A program made the position numbers and the translations under genes. Positions 26,287 through 34,850 of a DNA stretch of 64,000 bases are shown here, piece by piece (the stretch's first letter is position 1; each line of letters opens with the position of its first letter). Under the pieces are notes generated by a model. It saw only the letters and a program-made list of their open reading frames with translations. It did no database searches and had not been told where the DNA came from. The stretch covers positions 124,001-188,000 of the forward strand of contig NZ_BONX01000023.1 in assembly GCF_016862935.1 (NCBI RefSeq), in the 5' to 3' direction. The DNA is from Plantactinospora mayteni. GTDB taxonomy: Bacteria > Actinomycetota > Actinomycetes > Mycobacteriales > Micromonosporaceae.

Positions 26287-26305
26287 CAGTCAGAAGGAGG
26301 CCCAG

Positions 26306-26875
26306 ATGGGTTTTCACCGAGGGTTCCAGGCCATGCAGGAAGCCCGGATGCGCGGCTTCGGCTTTCCGCCGCCCGGTCACGGGCACGGGCACGGCCGGGG
26401 TGGCGGCCGGGGACGTGGCGGTGGCCGCGGACGGCGACCGAACGTCCGCGCCGCCGTACTCGCCCTGCTGACCGAGCGGCCGATGCACGGCTACGAGATG
26501 ATCCAGGAGTTGGACTCGCGTACCGGCGGCGCCTGGCGGCCGAGCCCGGGGTCGATCTATCCGACCCTGCAACTCCTGGAGGACGAGGGCCTGATCGCCA
26601 GCAGCACCGAGGAGTCGGGCGGCGGTCGACGCCGCTTCGGGCTCACCGAGGCCGGGCAGGAGGAGGCCACCCAGGCTGCCGCGCAGCCGCCGTGGGCCGA
26701 GTTCGCCCAGGACACCATCAACAGTTGGCACGACATCCGGGAGGCCGGCTTCCAGGCGATGAACGCGCTGCGTCAGGTGATGATGACCGGCACCGACGAC
26801 CAGCGCGAGCGGGCCGCCCAGGTGCTCGACGAGACCCGGCGCAAGCTCTACGCCATCCTCGCCGAGTCAGAGTAG
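26306..26875 (+). CDS. PadR-family transcriptional regulator
   Basis: 189 residues. A Gly/His/Arg-rich N-terminus (GHGHGHGRGGGRGRGGGRGR) precedes the winged helix: VLALLTERPMHGYEMIQELD, then [37 protein letters not shown], all PadR hallmarks. A C-terminal dimerisation helix runs from about 120 to the end. The histidine/arginine tail could bind metal or nucleic acid. AAGGAGG precedes the ATG. No exporter gene lies next to it, so its target beyond itself is not visible in this window. Confidence 0.9.
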   Translation: MGFHRGFQAMQEARMRGFGFPPPGHGHGHGRGGGRGRGGGRGRRPNVRAAVLALLTERPMHGYEMIQELDSRTGGAWRPSPGSIYPTLQLLEDEGLIASSTEESGGGRRRFGLTEAGQEEATQAAAQPPWAEFAQDTINSWHDIREAGFQAMNALRQVMMTGTDDQRERAAQVLDETRRKLYAILAESE

Positions 26876-27002
26876 GCAGGGTAGGCGGGACTGGACCGGC
26901 GGCCGGACCAGGCCGGCCGCCTGGCGGGCCGGGCCGGTTGGTCGTAGGCCGCGCCGGGCGGGGACCAGTCGATCGGGGCAGTGTAGAGCTGCCCCACCTG
27001 TG

Positions 27003-27109
27003 CGCCCGAGCGCCGCAACCGGCATCACGCCGACGCGGCGCTCGGGCGACCACAGCAGTCGGGCGACCACAGCAGTCGGGCGACCACAGCAGTCGGGCGA
27101 CTAGAGCAT
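27003..27109. repeat. Long inverted repeat plus four 17-bp tandem repeats
   Basis: CGCCCGAGCGCCGC (27003-27016) pairs with GCGGCGCTCGGGCG (27035-27048). The right arm runs into four 17-bp units (TCGGGCGACCACAGCAG three times, then a diverged copy) at 27042-27109. The region lies between convergent padR and ispG and may terminate both. The remaining bases 26876-27259 show no gene. Confidence 0.8.
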
Positions 27110-27259
27110 TCGGGGGCACGCTCACGTAGTTCCCGTCGCGGCAACCGCAGCATTTGGGCGACTACAGCGTTCAGGCGGTCACGGCGCTCCAGCGACCGGA
27201 GCGTCTCACCGCCGGCCGGAGGCGACGCCAACTATCGGGCCGGCGACCTGGAGCGACGG

Positions 27260-28432
27260 TCAGTGCACCGTCACGGTGGGCTTGACGACCAGGTCGCGCA
27301 GCTCCTCGGGCAGTTCGGCGCCCATCTCGTCGGCGAGCCGGACGGCCTCCTCGATCAGGGTCTCCACGATCTGGCCCTCGGGCACGGTCTTGATCACCTG
27401 GCCCTTGACGAAGATCTGCCCCTTGCCGTTGCCGGAGGCCACCCCGAGATCCGCCTCCCGCGCCTCACCGGGACCGTTGACCACGCAGCCCATCACCGCC
27501 ACCCGCAGCGGCACGGGCAGCCCCTCCAGACCGGCGGTGACCTCCTCGGCCAGCTTGTAGACGTCGACCTGGGCCCGGCCGCAGGACGGACACGAGACGA
27601 TCTCCAGGCCACGCTCGCGCAGCCCCAGCGACTCCAGGATCTGGTTGCCTACCTTGATCTCCTCGACCGGCGGCGCGGAGAGCGAGACCCGGATGGTGTC
27701 GCCGATCCCCTCCGCGAGCAGCGCGCCGAAGGCCACCGACGACTTGATGGTGCCCTGGAACGCCGGCCCCGCTTCGGTCACCCCGAGGTGCAGCGGATAG
27801 TCGCACTGCTCGGCGAGCTGCCGGTACGCCCGGATCATCACCACCGGGTCGTTGTGCTTGACCGAGATCTTGATGTCCCGAAAGCCGTGCTCCTCGAAGA
27901 GCGAGCACTCCCAGAGCGCCGACTCGACCAGCGCCTCGGCGGTGGCCTTGCCGTACTTGGCCAGCAGGCGCTTGTCCAGCGAGCCCGCGTTGACCCCGAT
28001 CCGGATCGGGGTACCAGCCGCCGAGGCTGCCGCCGCGATCTCCTTGACCTTGTCGTCGAACTGCCGGATGTTGCCGGGGTTGACCCGTACCGCCGCGCAG
28101 CCGGCGTCGATCGCCGCGAAGACGTACTTCGGCTGGAAGTGGATGTCGGCGATCACCGGGATCTGCGACTTCTTGGCGATCGCCGGCAGCGCCTCCACGT
28201 CGTCCTGGGACGGCACCGCCACCCGGACGATCTGGCAGCCGGAGGCGGTCAGCTCGGCGATCTGCTGGAGCGTCGAGTTGACGTCGGCGGTCAACGTGGT
28301 GGTCATCGACTGCACCGACACCGGCGCGCCGCCCCCGACCAGTACCGAACCGACCTTGATCTGTCGGCTGGACCGCCGGGGCGCCAGCGGTGGCGGCGGT
28401 ACGGCGGGCATGCCGAGGCTGACGGCGGTCAC
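27260..28432 (-). CDS. ispG: 4-hydroxy-3-methylbut-2-en-1-yl diphosphate synthase (IspG/GcpE)
   Basis: 390 residues. IspG converts methylerythritol cyclodiphosphate to HMBPP in the MEP isoprenoid pathway using a [4Fe-4S] cluster. The TIM-barrel half has [20 protein letters not shown] and [20 protein letters not shown]. The cluster half has [19 protein letters not shown] and [20 protein letters not shown], with the three ligand cysteines. GTG 28432 is preceded by GAGGTG. It is the third gene of dxr-rip-ispG on the minus strand, five bases after the protease stop. Confidence 0.96.
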   Translation of the reverse strand: MTAVSLGMPAVPPPPLAPRRSSRQIKVGSVLVGGGAPVSVQSMTTTLTADVNSTLQQIAELTASGCQIVRVAVPSQDDVEALPAIAKKSQIPVIADIHFQPKYVFAAIDAGCAAVRVNPGNIRQFDDKVKEIAAAASAAGTPIRIGVNAGSLDKRLLAKYGKATAEALVESALWECSLFEEHGFRDIKISVKHNDPVVMIRAYRQLAEQCDYPLHLGVTEAGPAFQGTIKSSVAFGALLAEGIGDTIRVSLSAPPVEEIKVGNQILESLGLRERGLEIVSCPSCGRAQVDVYKLAEEVTAGLEGLPVPLRVAVMGCVVNGPGEAREADLGVASGNGKGQIFVKGQVIKTVPEGQIVETLIEEAVRLADEMGAELPEELRDLVVKPTVTVH

Positions 28433-28437
28433 TGTCT

Positions 28438-29679
28438 TCACCTCTGGATCAGGGTTATCGGATTCACCACGTCGGCGGTGATGGTGAGCAGCGTGAACGC
28501 GCCGCCGATCAGGATCAAAGCGTACGTTACGGGCATCAACTTGAAGTAGTCGACCCGCCCGGGGTCGGGCTTGCCGAGCCGGGCGAAGAGCCAGGACCGG
28601 ACCCGTTCGAACCAGGCGATGGCGATGTGCCCGCCGTCCATCGGCAGCAGCGGCAACAGGTTGAAGACGCCGATGAAGAAGTTCAGCGAGATGAAGAGGA
28701 GGACGAAGACCTCCCAGAGCCCGTGCTGGACCGCCTCGCCACCGAGCCGGCTCGCCCCGACCACGCTGATCGGGGTGTCGACGTCGCGCTCCTCGCCGGT
28801 GATCGCCGCCCAGAGAGCCGGGACCTTCTGCGGGATCCGCTGGAGCGCCTTGACGGTGTTGACCGCCATCTCGCCGGTGAAGTCGGCGGTGGCGCCGAAG
28901 GCACCGATCGGGCTGTAGGTGATCGTCGGCGGAGTGCCGAGCCCGACGCCGAGGGCCGAGACGGGGCCGACCGGGCCGTCCGCCTGGTCCTGCGGCGGGC
29001 GCTGCACCTCGGCCAGGTCGACCTGGGCGGTCTGGGGCGAGCCGTCCCGCAGATATGTCACCTGCACCGGCCCCGGCTTGGTCGCCCGTACGGCGTCCAG
29101 CATCTGGCCCCAGTTGGCCACCGGGATGGTGCCGATCGTGGTGATCACGTCGCCGTCGCGCAGGTTGGCCCGGGCCGCCGGGCTCGCCGGGTCGCCGGGC
29201 TGGCAGGCCCGGGCCGCGCTCTCGCGGACCACGCAGGGCGCCAGCTCGATCCGGGCCGGCTCGCTGCGGATCTCGGCCGTGTTGGTCGGGTAGTCGGGGT
29301 TGGGCAGCCCCATGAAGATCGCGGCGAACCAGAGGGTCACGATGGCGAGGGTGAAATGCGCCACCGAGCCGGCGGCCATCACCGCGGTCCGCTTCCAGAC
29401 CGGGTACCGCCACATCACCCGGGACTCGTCCGCCGGGTCGACGTCGTCGTCCTGCGGCGTCATGCCGACGATCTTGCAGAAGCCGCCCAGCGGGATCGCC
29501 TTGAGTCCGTATTCGGTCTCGCCCCGGCGGAACGAGAAGACCGTGGGGCCGAAGCCGACGAAGTAGCGGGTGACCTTCATCCCGAACCGCTTGGCCACGA
29601 GCATGTGCCCGGCCTCGTGCAGGCTCACCGAGATCAGGATCCCCAGGGCGAACGCCACCACCCCGAGCAGATACAGCAT
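28438..29679 (-). CDS. Site-2 intramembrane metalloprotease (Rip1/RseP type)
   Basis: 413 residues. The first membrane helix carries the zinc site [20 protein letters not shown] (HExxH). A PDZ domain follows at about 130-230 ([20 protein letters not shown]). The second zinc ligand segment is [20 protein letters not shown] (Asp of the N-x-x-P-x-x-x-x-DG motif). Rip1 in M. tuberculosis cleaves anti-sigma factors and affects the cell envelope; it is likewise encoded between dxr and ispG. The start overlaps the dxr stop (TGATG). Confidence 0.95.
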   Translation of the reverse strand: MLYLLGVVAFALGILISVSLHEAGHMLVAKRFGMKVTRYFVGFGPTVFSFRRGETEYGLKAIPLGGFCKIVGMTPQDDDVDPADESRVMWRYPVWKRTAVMAAGSVAHFTLAIVTLWFAAIFMGLPNPDYPTNTAEIRSEPARIELAPCVVRESAARACQPGDPASPAARANLRDGDVITTIGTIPVANWGQMLDAVRATKPGPVQVTYLRDGSPQTAQVDLAEVQRPPQDQADGPVGPVSALGVGLGTPPTITYSPIGAFGATADFTGEMAVNTVKALQRIPQKVPALWAAITGEERDVDTPISVVGASRLGGEAVQHGLWEVFVLLFISLNFFIGVFNLLPLLPMDGGHIAIAWFERVRSWLFARLGKPDPGRVDYFKLMPVTYALILIGGAFTLLTITADVVNPITLIQR

Positions 29680-30890
29680 CAGGCTCCTTCCACCGCTTCC
29701 GCGATGATCTCCTGGGCACGCGCCCGCGCCCAGGACTCGGCGGCGAGCACCTCCTCGACGTTACCCGGTTCGGCAAAATCCGGGGCCGCCTCCAACACCC
29801 GCTCCAGCGTGTCGACGATGCCGAGAAACGGTAGCCGGCCCGACAGGAAGGCGGCCACGCACTCCTCGTTCGCCGCGTTGTAGATCGCCGGGCGGCAGCG
29901 GCCGGCCGTACCGGCCTGCTTGGCCAGGCGTACGGCCGGGAACGCCGCCTCGTCCAGGGGCTCGAAGCGCCAGCTCTGGGCGGCCGTCCAGTCCACTGCG
30001 GGCGTGGCCTCGGCGACCCGGTCCGGCCAGCCGAGGGCGAGCGCGATCGGCAGCCGCATGTCCGGCGGGCTGGCCTGGGCCAGCGTCGAGCCGTCGACGA
30101 ACTCGACCATCGAGTGGATCATCGACTGCGGATGCACCACCACGTCGATCCGGTCGTACGGCACGCCGAACAGCTCGTGCGTCTCGATCACCTCCAGCGC
30201 CTTGTTCACCAGGTTGGCGCAGTTGATCGTGACCACCGGCCCCATGTTCCAGGTCGGGTGGGCCAGCGCCTGCTCGGGCGTCACCCCGGTCAGCTCGTCC
30301 CGCCGACGGCCCCGGAACGGGCCGCCGCTGGCGGTGAGGATCAGCCGGCGTACCTCGGCGCGGGTGCCGCCGCGCAGGCACTGGGCCAGCGCCGAGTGCT
30401 CGGAGTCGACCGGCACGATCTGGTCCGGTCGCTGGAGGGCGGCCCGGACCACCGGTCCCCCGGCCACCAGCGACTCCTTGTTGGCCAACGCGAGGGTACG
30501 CCCGGCGCCCAGCGCCGCCAGGGTGGGTGCCAGCCCCAGTGAACCGACGACGCCGTTGAGCACGATGTCGCACGGCCACTGCGCGAGTTCGGCCATGGCG
30601 GAGGGGCCCGCGACGATCTTGGGAATCCGGAAGCCGCCGCTCGGATAGCCCTGCCGGGCGGCCTCGGCGTAGAAGGCGAGTTGCAGGTCCTGCGCGGCGG
30701 AGGCCCTGGCCACCCCGACCGCCTCCACCCCGAGTTCCAGCGCCTGGGCGGCGAGCTGGGCCACGTTGCCGCCACCGGCGCCGAGCGCGACCACCCGGAA
30801 CCGGTCGGGGTTGCGCCGGACTATGTCGATCGCCTGGGTGCCGATCGAGCCGGTCGAGCCGAGTAGGACGATCTCGCGGGGAGAACTCAC
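29679..30890 (-). CDS. dxr: 1-deoxy-D-xylulose-5-phosphate reductoisomerase
   Basis: 403 residues. It makes 2-C-methyl-D-erythritol 4-phosphate, the first committed MEP-pathway step. The NADPH-binding start is [34 protein letters not shown] and [14 protein letters not shown] are the conserved metal/substrate motifs (Asp, Glu). [12 protein letters not shown] and [20 protein letters not shown] complete the active site. GTG start at 30890. First gene of the dxr-rip-ispG operon. Confidence 0.96.
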   Translation of the reverse strand: MSSPREIVLLGSTGSIGTQAIDIVRRNPDRFRVVALGAGGGNVAQLAAQALELGVEAVGVARASAAQDLQLAFYAEAARQGYPSGGFRIPKIVAGPSAMAELAQWPCDIVLNGVVGSLGLAPTLAALGAGRTLALANKESLVAGGPVVRAALQRPDQIVPVDSEHSALAQCLRGGTRAEVRRLILTASGGPFRGRRRDELTGVTPEQALAHPTWNMGPVVTINCANLVNKALEVIETHELFGVPYDRIDVVVHPQSMIHSMVEFVDGSTLAQASPPDMRLPIALALGWPDRVAEATPAVDWTAAQSWRFEPLDEAAFPAVRLAKQAGTAGRCRPAIYNAANEECVAAFLSGRLPFLGIVDTLERVLEAAPDFAEPGNVEEVLAAESWARARAQEIIAEAVEGA

Positions 30891-30990
30891 CCGGCCATTC
30901 TCCCTGACCGGTTCTGGGCGCCCGCCGGGAGTGCCCGGTCGATCGGCGATGAGCCGGTCGGCGTGCTCAGCGACCCGGCCGCCCGGACGG

Positions 30991-31533
30991 CTACGGCCGG
31001 GACAGTCGGAAGGTCTCCAGTTCCTCGCCGCCGTACCAGTCGGTGCGCCGGCCGACCGAGGTCATGCCGATCCGCCGGGCAACCGCCATCGACGCCTCGT
31101 TGCCGGGTGCCACCACGGCGTAGATCTCCGGAACCCCGGCCGCGAAGCCCCGCTCGACCGCGCCCCGGGCCGCCTCGGTGGCATAGCCGTGCCCCCACGA
31201 GTCGGGGTGCAGGTGCCAGCCGACCTCGATGTCGTCGGTCAGTTTCCCCTCGTCCCGTCCGGGCAGCGGCTTCAGCATCACCGTGCCGACCACCCGGCCG
31301 TCGTCCCGGCGCTGCACCGCCCAGATGCCGTACCCGGCACCGAACTCGGCGTTGCGGACGTGCCACCGGCGTACCGTCTCGGCGGCGCCGGCCGGCTCGC
31401 GGAGCGGGAACGTCGGCGCGCTGAGGAACCGGGCCACCTCCGGCCGGGAGTACGTGTCGAAGACCCGGGCCAGGTCGTCGGGCTCCAGCGTCCAGTCGCG
31501 GACCACCAGCCGCTCGGTCTCGTAGATCGTCAC
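30991..31533 (-). CDS. GNAT acetyltransferase, RimJ/RimL type
   Basis: 180 residues from GTG at 31533 ([20 protein letters not shown]). The RimJ/RimL-type fold shows [12 protein letters not shown], the acetyl-CoA loop [20 protein letters not shown] and [26 protein letters not shown] eight bases before the GTG suggests a leaderless transcript. A longer start at 31575 has no ribosome-binding site. It may acetylate a protein N-terminus or a small molecule; the substrate is unknown. Confidence 0.85.
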   Translation of the reverse strand: MTIYETERLVVRDWTLEPDDLARVFDTYSRPEVARFLSAPTFPLREPAGAAETVRRWHVRNAEFGAGYGIWAVQRRDDGRVVGTVMLKPLPGRDEGKLTDDIEVGWHLHPDSWGHGYATEAARGAVERGFAAGVPEIYAVVAPGNEASMAVARRIGMTSVGRRTDWYGGEELETFRLSRP

Positions 31534-31606
31534 GCGGCCGGATGTTAGCCACCGCTCCCCGGGTCGACCAACCATTTACGGCACACCCCGTCGCCCGCAC
31601 CGGTGC

Positions 31607-33811
31607 TCAGCGCCGGGCGGACTCGACCACCTCCCGGGCCCCGGGCTCCCGGGTCTCGGGCTCCCCGGCCAGGTCGGCCGGTGACTCGCGGATGCCGTAC
31701 CGGCGGTAGACCCGGGCGAGCGGGCCCGGCGCCCACCAGTTCCACCGGCCGAGCAGCCGCATCGTGGCCGGGACCAGCAGCGCCCGCACCAGCGTCGCGT
31801 CGACCACGATCGCCACAATCATCCCGACCCCGATCAGCTTGACGAGGACCACGCCTCCGGTGGCGAACCCGGCGACCACGACGACCAGCAGCAGCGCCGC
31901 GGCGGTGATGATCCGGCCGGTGTACTGGAGGCCGGCGGCCACCGAGGCGGTGTTGTCGCCGGTCCGGTCCCACTCCTCACGTATCCGGGAGAGCAGGAAG
32001 ACCTCGTAGTCGGTGGCGAGTCCGAAGAGCACCGCCAGCATCAGGATCGGGTTGCTCGGTTCGATGAAGCCGGTCGGGGTGAAGTCGAGCCAGTCGGCGA
32101 GGTGCCCGTCCTGGAAGATCCAGACCACCACGCCGAACGACGCGCCGATCGAGACCAGGTTCATCAGCACCGCCTTGATCGGCAGCAGCACCGACCCGAA
32201 GGCGAGGAAGAGCAGCACCAGGGTTGCCGATGCCATGATCAGGGCCATCCAGGGCAGCCGCGAGGTGAGGCTGTCCAGCAGATCCACGTCGAAGGCGGGT
32301 CGCCCGCCGACGAGTACCTCCGCGCCGGGCGGTGCCGGGATGTCCCGGACGAGCCGTACCACCTGCTCCGCCACCGGGCCGGTCGGCTCGCCGGGGTAGG
32401 TCACCGACAGCAGCGTGGAGTCGCCCCGGTTCGCGGTCACCTGCACACCGGTCACCCCGGAGACCTGGCGCAGCTCGTCGGCGAACCGCTGCGTCTCGGC
32501 GGCGGACGCGCCGGAGACGAGTACCTCGACCGGGCCGACGCTGCCGCCCGGGAAGTCCGACTCGATCCGCTCGGCCACCATCCGGGGCACCGCGTCGGCC
32601 GGCAGGACCCGCTCGTCGAAGCCGCCGGCCTCCATCCGTACCGAGGGGGCGGCCAGGACCGCCAGCACCGCGACCACGCCCAGCAGGTAGAGCACCGGTC
32701 GACGCATAACGCTGCGGGCCAGCCGGGCCCAGGCACCGGAGCCGCCGACGCCCGCCGCCCCCGCTGTGTCCGAGCGGCGCCGCCACGGCAGGCGTACGGC
32801 GAGCGCGTTGATCCGCGGTCCGAGGACCGCGAGCAGCGCCGGCAGTACGGTCAGCGCGGCGAGCATGGCGACCAGGACGGCGGCGATCCCGCCGAGTCCC
32901 ATCGAGCGCAGGAACGCCTGCGGGAAGATCAGCAGACTGGCCAGGGCGGTCGCGATGGTGAGCCCGGAGACCATCACGGTCCGGCCGGCGGTACTCATGG
33001 TGCGCCGGATCGCCTCGGTGCTCGGATGGCCGGCGGCGAGTTCCTCCCGGAACCGGCTGACGATGAAGAGCGCGTAGTCGACGGCCATGCCGAGGCCGAT
33101 CAGCGTAATGATGTTGATGGCGAAGACGGAGACGTCGGTGACCATGCCGAGCAGCCGGGTGGCGACGAAGGCGCCGAGGATGGCCAGCCCGCCGACCAGC
33201 AGCGGCGTCGCGGCGGCGACCAGCCCTCGGAAGATCAGGATGAGCAGTACCAGCAGGACCGGCAGGGAGAGCATCTCCGCCCGGGTGATGTCCTCGGTGC
33301 TCTGCCGGTTCGCCTCGGCCAGGAAGGCCACCGTGCCGCCGGCCTCGGTGGTGATCCCGGGAGCGTCCAGGGCCGGCCGCAGTTCCCGGTACGCCTCGGC
33401 CCGCTCGTCCGGGTCGGTCGCCCGCAGTCGCACCGCCGTGTACGTGGCGTGCCGGTCCGCAGAGAGCAGGGCCGGGGCCTGGGTCTCGTACCAGCTCGTC
33501 ACGCTGGCGACCTCGGGGTGCTGGCGGAGCCGGTCGAGGGTGGCCGTGACCGGGTCCCGGAAGGCCGGCTGGTCGACGGTGCTGCTCGGGCTGGAGTAGA
33601 GGACGAGCAGGTCCGCGCCCTGGTTGCCGAGTTCGGCGCTGATCCGCTGTTCGGTACGGACCGACTCGCTGTCCGGGTCGTCGAAGCCCCCGCCGGTCAG
33701 CGTGCCGAACACCCCGGTTCCCCAGGTCGCCCCGACCGCGACCAGCACCAGCCCGGCGGCGAGCACCACCCACCGGAGTCGGACCACCGCCCTGCCCCAC
33801 CACATGAACAT
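31607..33811 (-). CDS. MMPL-family (RND) membrane exporter
   Basis: 734 residues with twelve membrane helices in two homologous halves: helix 1 (RLRWVVLAAGLVLVAVGATW), extracytoplasmic loop 40-180, five-helix bundle with the proton-relay Asp-Tyr in LIGLGMAVDYALFIVSRFRE, then the second half ([20 protein letters not shown] ... MLAVLFGLATDYEVFLLSRI). MMPL transporters export lipids, siderophores or drugs across the inner membrane. ATG 33811 has GGGGGAG upstream. It is divergent from a TetR regulator with a perfect operator between them, so its expression is probably ligand-induced. Confidence 0.92.
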   Translation of the reverse strand: MFMWWGRAVVRLRWVVLAAGLVLVAVGATWGTGVFGTLTGGGFDDPDSESVRTEQRISAELGNQGADLLVLYSSPSSTVDQPAFRDPVTATLDRLRQHPEVASVTSWYETQAPALLSADRHATYTAVRLRATDPDERAEAYRELRPALDAPGITTEAGGTVAFLAEANRQSTEDITRAEMLSLPVLLVLLILIFRGLVAAATPLLVGGLAILGAFVATRLLGMVTDVSVFAINIITLIGLGMAVDYALFIVSRFREELAAGHPSTEAIRRTMSTAGRTVMVSGLTIATALASLLIFPQAFLRSMGLGGIAAVLVAMLAALTVLPALLAVLGPRINALAVRLPWRRRSDTAGAAGVGGSGAWARLARSVMRRPVLYLLGVVAVLAVLAAPSVRMEAGGFDERVLPADAVPRMVAERIESDFPGGSVGPVEVLVSGASAAETQRFADELRQVSGVTGVQVTANRGDSTLLSVTYPGEPTGPVAEQVVRLVRDIPAPPGAEVLVGGRPAFDVDLLDSLTSRLPWMALIMASATLVLLFLAFGSVLLPIKAVLMNLVSIGASFGVVVWIFQDGHLADWLDFTPTGFIEPSNPILMLAVLFGLATDYEVFLLSRIREEWDRTGDNTASVAAGLQYTGRIITAAALLLVVVVAGFATGGVVLVKLIGVGMIVAIVVDATLVRALLVPATMRLLGRWNWWAPGPLARVYRRYGIRESPADLAGEPETREPGAREVVESARR

Positions 33812-33869
33812 CGTCTGCTCTCCCCCGTCAGCCGCTAGGGTCTTACCCGTAACAAGTCTGCAAATGAGT

Positions 33870-33899
33870 GAACGCCGTTTACTATCGCAAACGGCGTTC
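33870..33899. promoter_or_regulatory. TetR-type operator between MMPL and tetR genes
   Basis: Perfect 11-base arms GAACGCCGTTT and AAACGGCGTTC separated by ACTATCGC. The spacer contains a TACTAT -10-like hexamer for the tetR gene. It is the shared control region of the divergent pair. Confidence 0.8.
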
Positions 33900-33922
33900 T
33901 CTCCGGCCGACGGGGGTACGCG

Positions 33923-34630
33923 ATGACGGCACCGACCCGCCGGGAACGCCTGCGTACCGCCGCCGTCTCCGACATCAAGGACGGGGCACGACGGCTGTTG
34001 GTGACCGGCGGCCCGCAGGCCATCTCGCTGCGGGCCATCGCCCGGGACATGGGCATGACCGCTCCGGCCATCTACCGGTACTTCCCCAGCCTGGAAGCCC
34101 TGGTCCTCGACCTGGCCGGCGATCTGCTGGACGAACTCTGCGAACACCTCGAAGCGGCCCGGGACGCGGCCGGCGCCGAGCCGATCGACCAGCTCGTCGG
34201 CACCGCCCGGGCCTTCCGGCGCTGGTCCGTCCGGCATCCGGTCGAGTTCCGGCTGGTCTTCGGCAATCTGATGCCCGGCGTCGACGCGTTCCCGGACGAC
34301 TGCGGGTACCCCGGCGACCCCGGTGCCCGGCTCGGCGACGTCTTCATCACACCGCTGGTGGAGCTGTGGCGGCGGAGACCGTTCCCGGTGCCGCTGGCCG
34401 GGCAGGTCGACGCCGGCCTGACCGAGGCGCTGGCCCCGCTGCGGGAGAAGCACCCCGAGCTGCCGGTCGAGGTGGCCTGCCTGATGCTCTCCGGCTGGAC
34501 CATGCTCTACGGCCTGGTCTCGATGGAGGTCTACCACCAGCTCCGCTGGGCGGTGACCGATCCGGAGGCACTCTTCGACGCCGAGCTGGCCGCCTTCCTC
34601 CAGCAACTCGACGGCGGCAGTGGGCGGTAG
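33923..34630 (+). CDS. TetR-family repressor of the MMPL exporter
   Basis: 235 residues. The helix-turn-helix is GPQAISLRAIARDMGMTAPA, followed by IYRYFPSLEALVLDLAGDLL. The C-terminal ligand domain (about 85-235) has the tryptophan-His-Gly style WTMLYGLVSMEVYHQLRWAV of the WHG/TetR_C_13 group. ATG at 33923 lies 23 bp after the operator. Divergence from the exporter and the palindrome between them indicate control of that exporter and itself. Confidence 0.9.
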   Translation: MTAPTRRERLRTAAVSDIKDGARRLLVTGGPQAISLRAIARDMGMTAPAIYRYFPSLEALVLDLAGDLLDELCEHLEAARDAAGAEPIDQLVGTARAFRRWSVRHPVEFRLVFGNLMPGVDAFPDDCGYPGDPGARLGDVFITPLVELWRRRPFPVPLAGQVDAGLTEALAPLREKHPELPVEVACLMLSGWTMLYGLVSMEVYHQLRWAVTDPEALFDAELAAFLQQLDGGSGR

Positions 34631-34836
34631 CCGGCGGTAGCGGCTCGGCGACGGCACCCGCCAGCGGCAGCGCTGTGGCGGCACCCGCCAGCGGCAGCTC
34701 GGCGACGGCACTCGGCGGCGGCAGCTCGACGGTGGCAGCGCGGCGGCGGCAGCGCGGCGGTGGCACTCGGCGGCGGCACTCGGCGGTAGTCCGCGCCGGC
34801 ACCGGCCAAGCCCGCACCGGGGCGACCCAATCGCAC
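34631..34836. repeat. GGC-rich degenerate repeats after tetR stop
   Basis: Low-complexity runs of CGGCGGCAGC-like units, including two copies of GGCACCCGCCAGCGGCAGC (about 34653 and 34679). No gene is recognised. The array starts directly after the tetR stop. Confidence 0.6.
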
Positions 34837-34842
34837 TAGGCT
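34837..34842 (+). promoter_or_regulatory. -10 element of a probable leaderless promoter
   Basis: TAGGCT, eight bases before the ATG at 34851, with no ribosome-binding site. Confidence 0.4.
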
Positions 34843-34850
34843 TCCCGAGC

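Noticed and set aside
27042-27109. Possible CRISPR-like array of short repeats
   Set aside because: Units are 17 bp and directly adjacent, with no spacers and no cas genes.
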